Positions 55,119 through 64,000 of a stretch of 64,000 nt of DNA are shown piece by piece. The number at the start of each line of letters is the position of its first letter. The stretch's first letter is position 1. Under the pieces are notes generated by a model. It was not told the DNA's origin, did not search any database, and saw only the letters and a list, made by a program, of their open reading frames with translations. Location: the NCBI GenBank assembly GCA_029204225.1, contig CM055095.1, forward strand, positions 73,072,753 through 73,136,752, read 5' to 3'. The DNA is from Diphasiastrum complanatum. Taxonomy: Eukaryota; Streptophyta; Lycopodiopsida; Lycopodiales; Lycopodiaceae. The position numbers and the translations under genes are program-made.

Positions 55119-56738
55119 TTCTTCGGGGATTTTCTATGCCTCATCGAAGATTTCTATTCAGGTTTCGAGGAGCTTTTGCTTCTCCTTGTGACTTTGAAAA
55201 TCTTTTCCACGTCACTTGGCCAGGACTGATCTTCTGTCTTTGCCAATTTTCCTTCAATAACGTCAATTCTCTGCACAACAACATTAGTCGAAGCTTTCGC
55301 TTTCGTGTCTGCAGCAGCTGGTGTTGCTACATACTGATATTTGGGTCGCGGCTTCTACGGCTGAGGGCAGTCAGGATACTTGTGGCCAGGATCTCTGCAA
55401 TTTGAGCATAACGGTACATAACCAATCGGCTTTCGTGGTTGAGGACGGTCAAGAGAAAAATGTCCCGGCTCTCTACAGTTGTAGCAGTTGCTTGAAACTG
55501 GTTTAGTCGCGGTTTGAGACTTCACTGGTCCAACAAATTCAGGAGGATTATGTCTTCTTGGTGCAAACTTGGGTCTGTCCTGCTGGGCTGATGCTGCAGA
55601 CCCTAAACATAGTTAGTAGTCGCATCATTCTGAAAAATAAAAAGTACCTCCTGGGTAGGATCTTCAATATATTTGACATTCATAGTGGTGCAGTCTTCCT
55701 TAGTGTATCCTGAAGTTCCACATTTTGTACACCACATTCCTGAGTTGGAAGAAGATGCTTTCGATCTTTTATCTGCAACTTCAGAGATCTGCACTTTCAA
55801 GTCATTAAACTTTTTATTAAGGTCAGCCATATTACTCTTCCAAAGCTTTTCAACTTTAGAAGTTGACGACTTATCCTCGACAACTTTCGTGTCGTCCTTT
55901 CATTTGGATCGTCGTTTATTCTTTCTCTCTCCTTTATCAGCTTCTGATTCTAATAAATCGTTGCTTTCAAATTCCGAGCTTGAAGAACTGGTACTTGAGT
56001 CAGAATCTAAATCATCATCACTATCACTGGAATCAGTCTTAGACTTTCGAGATCTTTTAGTTGATCATCTCTTTCGTGCTAGTTTTGAGGTCTCAAATTT
56101 TTCGGCACTAGCTATTACTGCTACTAAGGAGGTCATTTCCCCTTGTCTGCAATACCGATCAATTTTTGGTAGTACACTAGCCAAAAACCATTCGATCTGT
56201 ATATCAACGGAGATACACCAATTAGTTTTCCTATGAGGTTTTTTACCTTTCGTGTATATTTGCGAAGTGATTCTTTACTCTTCTTCTGAACATTGTTCAG
56301 ACGTCCGAGAATTCTAGATTTGTAACCGATTTCTCTGAACTAGTTCAGAAACGCATCTTTCAGCAGCAAGTACCAAGTTCCTACATGGCTTGGTTCAACC
56401 TGACTGTACCATATGCGCGTCTGCTTTCTTAGCAGACCAGGGAAGATTCGTAGTTTGTCAATGTCAGTACCTTTGTTATTCGCATTAGCGATTGACTCAA
56501 ATTGTGAGACATAGCTATCTGCATCATCAGAAGAAGTCCCTTTAAAATAATTGTACTTAATTTTTGAGATAGAAGTGAAACGTGCAGCAGGACCCTCCAC
56601 ACCGAAGCTAATTAGGAGTTCAAGTAACTGGGCAATGATTTCGTCTAGATTTCTTCGACTAGTACTCTCACTCTGTCTTCATAAAAATTTCTCTCTAAGC
56701 TTACGGTATCGTTCTAATCTGGAATCTCTACCTGACAT
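55119..56738 (-). pseudogene. gag: Gypsy-J gag with three zinc-knuckle-like motifs
   Basis: From ATG at 56738 the minus strand gives GRDSRLERYRKLREKF, a stop, RRNLDEIIAQLLELL, then in 56340-56600 KYNYFKGTSSDDADSYVSQF and WYSQVEPSHVGTWYLLLKDA, the retrotrans_gag pattern. A Ser/Lys-rich linker leads to CTKCGTSGYTKEDC (55695-55736, Tyr in place of His), then CYNCREPGHFSLDRP (final Cys lost) and CSNCRDPGHKYPDC (intact CCHC), about 55385-55490. Frameshifts are present. The domain binds element RNA. Confidence 0.85.
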
Positions 56739-56790
56739 ACACTAGAGATGGAGATGGATGTGTCAGATTTCTTATGATTTTCCTAAATTA

Positions 56791-57150
56791 TCCCCGGTAA
56801 CGGTGCCAAAAATTGGTATATGTCGTACTATACCAACAAGGTTAATATAGATTTTGTAGTAAATAGTGTCGTTCCCACAGAGGACAACGTTAGAAAGTTA
56901 TGTTTTTGGTACAATTTATGATAAGTGGTTTCGAGTGTTCTTCTGGTTGTCGACAGACATTAAAAAGTAACCAGTATTACTTATATTTGGGGTGTGTTGT
57001 GTTGATAATTTCAGAACAACAATCTGGCCTCTATCAAATCGAACGAAACGCGTTATGCAGATGAGATGTTATCAAAGTAGTATAGCAGTACTACACTCTA
57101 GCTGATTAAGGTGTCAACAGAGAATCGAGAAGTGTTCGATGTATTCGCAA
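56791..57150 (-). repeat. Primer-binding site and truncated 5' LTR of Gypsy-J
   Basis: TCCCCGGTAACGGTGCCA (56791-56808, plus strand) differs from the 3' end of plant tRNA-Asp at two positions, both C to T. The LTR starts at 56821 (TGTCGTACTATACC) and matches the 3' LTR until about 57150, where Copia-L LTR sequence begins; roughly 900 bp are missing. Confidence 0.88.
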
Positions 57151-57729
57151 CAATACCATAATGACTTGTACCTATCATCATTGTACATGTGTGGAGCCTA
57201 TTCCCCACCTGTGAAATCTATGCCTAAGTCATTTAAATAGATCATATAGGTGGTACATCTCATTTAATTTGGAAAACTAGTGGTTAAATTGGCCAAAAAC
57301 TAGTTTAGTAGTATTATGCCACTTGGCACCATTCTAGTGGTAGAAAATGCTATATCACATGGGTAGGAGTGGTCTCCCACGTGGGAAATATCAAGTATTA
57401 AGTTCAGATCCATTGTATATAGTTTTTTTTCGGATATTAATGATGAGAAACATTGATTTGGGAGCAATCTTGGTGTTTTCACTCTCTTAAGCAAGTTCTT
57501 TGTGGATGAATGCTTAGGATTTATTTGCTGTTATCGGGACTGTTTGTACTTTACACGTGTGAAGCCTTTGGATCATTATTTTTTGTTGTTCTTGCTTGGA
57601 TATATAGAAATTGTCAAGTAGAAGCTAGATTTGGATGCTAGTTTTGATGTAGATCAAGATTCCAAGTTACCAATCACTCTTATTGATATTTTGTAGATCA
57701 AATTGAGTCCATTTCTCTGAAATTTCACA
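57151..57729 (+). repeat. Partial 3' LTR of Copia-L
   Basis: The sequence matches the Copia-A LTR in several blocks in order, such as TGTGTGGAGCCT, GGCCAAAAACTAGTTT, ACACGTGTGAAG near its end, and it ends GAAATTTCACA. The 5' portion is missing, so a deletion removed the rest of Copia-L pol, the start of this LTR and most of the J 5' LTR. Confidence 0.7.
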
Positions 57730-59742
57730 AGAAGCATCACCAACATTGCTCAGCCATGACACATGTCTTCCTCACCAAACTAACTCAAGCAGTGTTGTTT
57801 TGTAGGATGGTGACAGGTATCAGTTGGACGTCTTGAGAGTGGTTATGATTTATGGTGCTTTGTAGTACTGTATTTTACTTTTCAGCTATACTTTACCTTG
57901 TTGGATTATGAATAAAGGCTTTAAAAGATTTTAGTCTTGCTTTGTCAAGGGGAACTAAGTGCGGTCTTGTATCTCTCTCTCTCTCACACACATATATTTA
58001 TCTAGCAGAAATTGTAGTGCTGAAAACTATCTTGTCTCTAGATGTCTACTGCTTTCCATTGTTTTGTTTAATGTTGACTAAAAAACATATGTGCCTAAAA
58101 AATGCTCACCGAAACTACAAATTTTTTGGGGCCTTGGGAGCTGAAAGAGAAAGGTCTAGAACTTTAAGCTTGCAAACACATTTGAAACATCAAGTTTTTA
58201 AAGACCTTAAAAAAAAATACAAACAGGTTTATATATAACACGGGCCATCATAACCTCTCTACACAATGGTCAGTGTAATGAAATTTTAAGAACATGTGAC
58301 CCATGAGACCAATTCCACCAATAACTGTCAAGAGACGATCAAATACAAGAATAATTTCAATTTACATCTATGATAATACCTGACATATAAAGGGATATGT
58401 ACCATAGGGAATCCAACCGCAAAGTCTCAGACAATCAAAGATTAGATTCAAGAAAGTCATCTCACCACCACAAACTTAAGATCTTCATGGTGTATAAGAG
58501 CCCAGTCAATCAGATCCTTCAAAACAGACTCATTGTCTTATCCATATGTTGCTCTAATATCTCATATCTTTGACTAATACTCAGACTGTCTACGTAGGTC
58601 CAGGCCACTGCACTGGATGTTTATTTTGATTACCTTTATGGCAAGCACATAGCGGACACATCTCCTTAGTTTACGTGACCTGTCTGGATTGCTGCCTCAC
58701 TTTATTTTCAGTGTCATAAGGTTCTTTGAACTCAGGCTTGATGGGACCAACTCTCACACCAGAAACACTTCATTGGCCAAGGGTCTGTCAAAAATGTTTG
58801 TTAGTATCCAGGAGTTAGACAATAGCTTACATATGCAGCTATTGTAGCCAAATACTTGTAGGTTAGCAACAACCATGGTTCATTACTTTGAGAGAGTGAG
58901 CTTGAACCCTTGAGCACTAGAGGTCATTTGTTCTTAAGATATAGCTGCAACAAGATCTCGAAAGAAGGAAAAACTAAAAAGACTTGTGGTAATTAAGTAA
59001 ATCAAGCGGCCTAAGCTAAAGTCTTCAAATAGCGAAAAACATGCTCATTACCTTCCATGGCAAATCCGGTAAATAAAGGTTCATGTAGTAGAACTCTGTA
59101 TTTCAAAAAAGTAAAGAGGAACCTTTTCAAGAATTTTTTTACCACTGCTTTGTGCTAGCATAGCAGCAATCTCGAGGGTTGAAAGTTATCTGTTTAGTTT
59201 GTCACCTAGTTATGAGTTCAAAACTATTCTAAAGATCAAACACAACTCTCTAGAATCTGCAACAAGGTTATGGATCCTATCCTGCAAACCGGACTGATGC
59301 TAACGGACTGCCCTACGAAAGCTACTTGTGCAGTTAGTTTTAGGACCAACTAAAAACCTGGAACTGTTTACAGGGTTAAAGATATTTTTGTGGCCAAGCT
59401 ACAGTTTGTCTTGAACATCTTGTGGCACACAAGGAAATAGTGTCTCACTAAACAATAGTTTCTTGTTCGATGCTAGATAGTACTCTAGATGTTCATGTGA
59501 TAACAACATCTTGGGCTCTAATCTACATACATCCGATCACTTCAATCTGTATCTTGTACATATGAGAATGTTGGCTATAATGGAGAAAAACTGATTCTTG
59601 CATTCTTACAACACGTGCCCTAAAACGTCTTTGAAGTGCATTTGAAATATTATGAAATGTGGTTGAAAGGCATGTGGCTCTAGAAACTTCTAGAGAGAGA
59701 ATACACGCAGAAACTTCTAGAAGGACATGGAACCTATATTTG

Positions 59743-59906
<164 letters not shown>

Positions 59907-60193
59907 TTAGCAGTGATGGAGAAAACGAGTTTCTTGCCTTTTGATTGGGCCACGTTTGTCCTAAAGTTTATTTGAAGGGCATTTAAAATGCTTGAAAATG
60001 ACATGTGACTTTAGAAATTTCTAGAGAAAGAACATGTGAGTTTAGAAATTCATAGAAAGAGAAGTTTCTAGAAAGAGAGAAAGGTATAAAAGGGCAAGAG
60101 AGAGAAGGAGAGATGTGCATAGGAGAGAGAGAGGCGCTGTTTTTTAATCTTTTAGAGTTTTTTTTTTTACATGAAAAATAGCAATAATGTAAG

Positions 60194-60194
<1 letters not shown>

Positions 60195-60277
<83 letters not shown>
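60195..60277. repeat. (GA)n microsatellite, 83 bp
   Basis: About 40 uninterrupted GA units, 290 bp from the compound tract at 59744-59903. Confidence 0.97.
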
Positions 60278-60279
<2 letters not shown>

Positions 60280-61218
60280 ACAATTGAAATATATCTTGCA
60301 AGAACTCAACAAAATCAACCAAACTAAGTTTTTGGCAAGTTAGATTTTGGGTAACGATTTAGATAACATTCCCTAAGGGTGGTTTCACATGGAAGGGGGC
60401 TAGGACTATTTCAAATTAGCACTTACCCCCAATCTAAAAAGACCATGTCATTCCATGTAAAACCCCCTTATGTTTGGAGGCAAGGCCATTTAATGCCTAA
60501 ATTTTAATCATATAAGGTTTGATAAGGCATTTCTATTTTTTATTAAAGGGTTTCGAAAGAAAGGGTCCATCAAAGGCTCCAGGGTTAATTATAAAGATGG
60601 CAGATGAGTGTATTGCACACAACCACTAATGTGATAATGGTGGTGTCCCCTAGATCTAAGGTCTCACAGATCTAAGGGTGGGGGAAATATACCACGATCT
60701 TAGAAAGATGGTATTTCCACTAGATGTTTGCTACATCAACACTGCCACTGCATGGTGGTGCAAAATACGCTGAGTACTAGATGGCTAGGGTAATCGCTTG
60801 GCATCGTGATTTACCTCACGCTGGCACTTTTCAATGCCACCTAAGGGCAACTCCCAGTCCTCGCGATACTGGGAAGCCAGACTTCCCCTCAACTCCACAC
60901 GAAGAGGCATGGCGAAAAATAGAGGCATATTCTTGTCATTTGAAAAGCTCAAAAAATATGAAGCACTTTTAACACGGTATCTATTTTACAATTTAAAGGC
61001 TGAAACGAGATACCCTTCTACGAAGACCGCCCACGGCCAAGCAGGGCCCTCGGGCTCTCGACGAGCTCATTTTTCCACCGTTAGATACTGAACACGTTTC
61101 AAAACTTGTCATCAAACGGCTTTCAATGGTGAGAAGTACTGCTACGTGGCAAGTTGGCCGCTAGTGAGGCAATCTAACGGCAGGGAATTTAAATCATCTC
61201 GTGCCTGTAAGGCACAAA

Positions 61219-61248
61219 GGGGGGTGGGGGGGGGGGGGGGGGGAGGGG
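61219..61248 (+). repeat. Poly-G tract in the promoter/leader of the 61496 gene
   Basis: GGGGGGT, then 18 G in a row (61226-61243), A, GGGG. It could fold as a G-quadruplex if transcribed or melted. The true length is hard to sequence, so the exact number of G residues is uncertain. Confidence 0.9.
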
Positions 61249-61306
61249 ACGCTTTCTCTTCTTTGACGTTTTGGATCGAAGCAGATGACAGATATCAGTC
61301 GAGGAG

Positions 61307-61396
61307 ATGGAGATGGCGGCAGCAGCAGCAGCAGCAGCAATGAATGAAAAAGCTATGGTCGATATGATAATCTTTGATGGCAGGACGAGAGGCTGA
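61307..61396 (+). CDS. Upstream ORF with polyalanine, 29 codons
   Basis: ATG-GAG-ATG-GCG followed by seven GCA codons, ending in TGA 99 bases before the main ATG. The (GCA)n run is a microsatellite. If the transcript starts upstream of 61307, this uORF could reduce translation of the main frame. The transcription start is unknown. Confidence 0.35.
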   Translation: MEMAAAAAAAAMNEKAMVDMIIFDGRTRG

Positions 61397-61495
61397 GAGC
61401 TTCAGTTTTGAGATATCCTGACACAGGGTTCCATATAGTATTGCTTTGCTTTGTTTTGTTTGTTTGTTTGTTTGCTTTGTTTTGTTGGTTTGGAG

Positions 61496-63088
61496 ATGGC
61501 GAGAGATATGCCTAGGTTGGATCTTCACCTTCAGAATGGAGTGATCGGCATACTGCAGCGGGCAGGTTATTGCTGCCGCTCCTGTGTTGGCCTGTTTCTT
61601 CTGTTGACGCTGATTTCTGCACTCTATGAAGGCGCTGTGGAAAAGTACGCACTTCTTCCAGGTTTGACCATTTCTTCTTCGTCTAATGCCAGTTCGGCTC
61701 TTCATTACTCCCTGGAAGTCAAATTTGCTTCCACCGCACCTCATCAGGGCAAATTGCCGGCGGAGCAGTCGAATGTTGCAAAGATTGGTAAAGGTGATAA
61801 GAATCGGTATATTTTTTCGCGCTACGCTTCATTTTTTAGCTCTGGTAGGAGCCCACATAATGTCAGTGGACTTCAGCAATCAGCAGTACCGGAAGGATTA
61901 GAATTTGCATCTTTAGAGAGTCTAGATCCTGCACTCTCTGCCGATACATCTTCTGGTGATGACCCTAACCTGCGAAATGCGGGTAGTGATGTAAGCAATG
62001 AAATTTCTAAAGACCAAGCTCATGCTCCGATTTATGAAGAAGACCTGACCACTGAAGCGGGTAGGGATATGTTGGATGGACCAAGTACAGAACAAAGACA
62101 TGATTCTGTGGAAGGGCCACAGGAGGCGGAAGTGAAAGTTGAAGTAGCAGAAGATACTCTTTATAACCATGCGCTTGTTGAAATACCCTTGCCGGCTCTG
62201 AAATTAAAGTATGTGGGGAACGGTACCAAAAATTCTAGTGAAAGCATTTTGGAGGAGGATGAGTTTTTAGGGTTTTCAAGTCCAAGGTTGCTCGGCAGGA
62301 GAGCCTTAGATAGAGGAGCAATGCCACACATGGGATTGATGGTTTTGTTAATGCTCTTGATACTGACGGGAGTGCTTGCTGGAATCCTTGGAGTAGTTGC
62401 ATTTCAACATGCTGCAATTCTGGGGGCAGTCTCTTACAGTGTGGTGAACACATACATGGGCAAGAGAGTAAATGTAAGGAGAGCACTGAAAGCAGGCTTC
62501 AAGTCAGGAATCATGCGCTTGATATGGCTGGCAATTCTTCATGGAACAATACGAGGATTGCAATGCCTACTTTGCATCAAAACAATTTTCAGAGGTGCTT
62601 TAGAGATGGAGCAGATGGAGAGTTTAATTCTACGTTTATCTTTAATGCCGTTTTCTCTGCTAGCTCCATTTAAGGACAAGGATGCAGTCAATGGGGAAAT
62701 GGCATTTCGAATAGGCACCTTCTTAATCCTTGATTACATTTTTGATGCAATTGCGTATTCTGTTTACATTGTGGCATGTTGGGTTACAATCTTGGAGCCT
62801 GACAATTCAGGACTTTCAGCACTTCAGCGGAGTTGGAAGCTTGTAAAAAGCATGGAGTTGCAGGTACTTACAATAAAACTTCTTGAGGCCATCCTTTGCG
62901 GGAGAAGTTGCCGTTGGGTTCTTCAGCAGTTTTTAGGTTCAGTTCTCTCTGCTGTTTTGATTTCGGGAGCACAAATTTACTTCACTGTTGTGTGGTTGAT
63001 CCTTTACTTCTCTGCTCGCTATAAACACGATGGAAGTTCTAGCTTCTCTCACGGAGTACTTGAGGATTTTTTGGACAAGCATAAGTGA
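61496..63088 (+). CDS. Uncharacterised multi-pass plant membrane protein, single exon
   Basis: An intact 530-codon ORF from the first in-frame ATG; the track-like extension to 61451 has no ATG. The N-terminus has one hydrophobic segment (residues about 30-44, SCVGLFLLLTLISALYE). A long Ser/Glu/Asp-rich region (about 55-270) looks disordered. The C-terminal half has several hydrophobic segments: about 281-304 (LMVLLMLLILTGVLAGILGV), 306-325, 340-372, 405-432 (ILDYIFDAIAYSVYIVACWV) and 478-505 (FLGSVLSAVLISGAQIYFTV). The product ends in a short basic tail. I do not recognise a named family and see no catalytic motif; a transporter or ER/Golgi protein is possible but not shown. Confidence 0.8.
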   Translation: MARDMPRLDLHLQNGVIGILQRAGYCCRSCVGLFLLLTLISALYEGAVEKYALLPGLTISSSSNASSALHYSLEVKFASTAPHQGKLPAEQSNVAKIGKGDKNRYIFSRYASFFSSGRSPHNVSGLQQSAVPEGLEFASLESLDPALSADTSSGDDPNLRNAGSDVSNEISKDQAHAPIYEEDLTTEAGRDMLDGPSTEQRHDSVEGPQEAEVKVEVAEDTLYNHALVEIPLPALKLKYVGNGTKNSSESILEEDEFLGFSSPRLLGRRALDRGAMPHMGLMVLLMLLILTGVLAGILGVVAFQHAAILGAVSYSVVNTYMGKRVNVRRALKAGFKSGIMRLIWLAILHGTIRGLQCLLCIKTIFRGALEMEQMESLILRLSLMPFSLLAPFKDKDAVNGEMAFRIGTFLILDYIFDAIAYSVYIVACWVTILEPDNSGLSALQRSWKLVKSMELQVLTIKLLEAILCGRSCRWVLQQFLGSVLSAVLISGAQIYFTVVWLILYFSARYKHDGSSSFSHGVLEDFLDKHK

Positions 63089-64000
63089 GGTTCATACTTA
63101 ATCTCTTTTTATGATCCCTTGTTTAAATAATGAACTTACTTGTGTTCTTGGTGGGGCACAAAAGATATCCTCTGTGAAGAGAAATGCCATACCTGCCAGC
63201 CTTGTACAAGGAATTCCATTAGTAAATATTCATTTTAGTTAAGATATGCATTGCAAATATGTGTTTAATCAAGAAATTATTTAGCTTGCTGTGCAGTGCG
63301 TGAGCAGAGTGTATGTGATGGACAATGTCTTAGATCAAAGGTGGAGTATTATCCTAAAATGTATTATATTGATCTGAAAGTTCTCTTCCTTAAAATCTTC
63401 AATGGAAAGTCAGTATTTCAGAATTGCATGGTTCTGACCAGATAAGATGAGAATCCTATCCTTTGAGATGTGTTTGTTATTGTGGGAAAGTATGTTCACA
63501 GTAATTTGACATGTGGATGTTATCGCTAATAATTTATAGCTTTAAAAGCATCCCCTTGTGGTTCTTCAAACATGCATAGATTGGATTCATTTGATTAAGC
63601 TAAGGATTAAATTATTGTGCTGGAGGTGAAAGCATGTTGAAATCTATTAAGCTATTATGTAATTAGATTTTTCTGAATTAAACAAATAGATGCAGTAGAC
63701 CTTTCATGAGCTTTTATCACAAAATATGCTTAGCCAAGATTAGCCTGAGTGTGTTGACAACTTCTCATGCACCTGAGCTTAGATGCCTGTTTGAAGTCCT
63801 TGAGCTTGACAATTCTGATCATATGGCTTTTACAAATTGGTAAGGATTTGTATGCAATGTTTTGCGGCTGCAACGTTAGTGCTATGCATATATATGCACA
63901 GTTTCTCAGTGTGAGACGGCTGTATGCATGAGTGAGGAACTTAGAGTCAAGGAACCCAATGTCATGGACACAGTTCCATTTAAGTCATTTGACGGATCAT
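63089..64000 (+). other. 3' region of the 61496 gene
   Basis: AT-rich sequence, the first part likely 3' UTR. No further gene or repeat could be supported. Confidence 0.55.

Larger units (their letters stand above)
47063..57150 (-). mobile_element. Gypsy-J: near full-length Ty3/gypsy element with extra post-integrase ORF
   Basis: On the minus strand the order is 5' LTR (56821-57150, truncated), primer-binding site (56791-56808), gag, a copia fragment replacing protease, RT-RNase H, integrase, post-integrase ORFs (51265-48686), polypurine tract (48294-48308) and 3' LTR (47063-48293). It is inserted in the integrase of Copia-L. The tRNA-Asp-type primer site and the RT motif FIDDF suit the Athila/Tat branch of gypsy. 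Multiple stops show it is dead. Confidence 0.9.

Noticed and set aside
55673-56236. Plus-strand 187-codon ORF
   Set aside because: Antisense shadow of the Gypsy-J gag linker, Ser/Leu-rich without motif.
58560-58800. Possible old gypsy pol remnant
   Set aside because: A few pol-like words could not be confirmed in any frame, so it was not annotated.

Overview
This window is nuclear DNA from a land plant with a repeat-rich genome. The evidence is a spliced plant-type non-specific phospholipase C gene with GT-AG introns, Ty1/copia and Ty3/gypsy elements primed by plant-style tRNA sites, tRNA-derived SINEs, and long (GA)n and (GT)n microsatellites. Nothing seen fixes the species. No rRNA, tRNA, CRISPR or bacterial operon structure is visible.

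Layout. 1-6500: a three-exon non-specific phospholipase C gene (+). 6500-14150: mostly non-coding, with one SINE, a strong GC-rich hairpin, two doubtful exon-like ORFs on the minus strand, and an intact single-exon membrane-protein gene (11333-12160, +). 14155-32290: a nested cluster of copia elements. Copia-A (minus) is truncated at its 3' end. Copia-B (19399-26522, minus) has both LTRs, a 5-bp duplication and unusual TATT...AATA ends; it sits inside the gag gene of Copia-C. Copia-C seems to have been split by an inversion: its 5' half is minus (28606 down to 19145) and its 3' half is plus (about 29450-31747), yet the outer flanks carry the same 5-bp duplication. Copia-B lacks gag and instead carries foreign sequence with a CDC20-like WD40 fragment, tandem repeats and a SINE with a 16-bp target duplication.

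33594-34217 is an intact single-exon gene for an acidic-tailed membrane protein (+). 36721-37134 is an unrecognised coiled-coil ORF. 37699-57729 is a second transposon cluster: Copia-G (+), Gypsy-H (minus), Gypsy-K (+, head to head with H), Copia-L (+), and Gypsy-J (minus, 47063-57150) inserted in the integrase of Copia-L. The three gypsy elements all carry extra coding sequence after the integrase; in J it includes a region resembling the putative plant transposon protein domain. 57730-61250 is non-coding with very long (GT)n(GA)n tracts. 61496-63088 is an intact single-exon gene for a multi-pass membrane protein (+), preceded by a poly-G run and a small polyalanine upstream ORF.

The four host genes are unrelated neighbours, not an operon. 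All transposon reading frames seen are broken, so no autonomous element is expected. The points most worth checking are the inversion-split copia element, the non-canonical LTR ends of Copia-B, the captured cell-cycle gene fragment, and the shared post-integrase ORFs of the gypsy elements.
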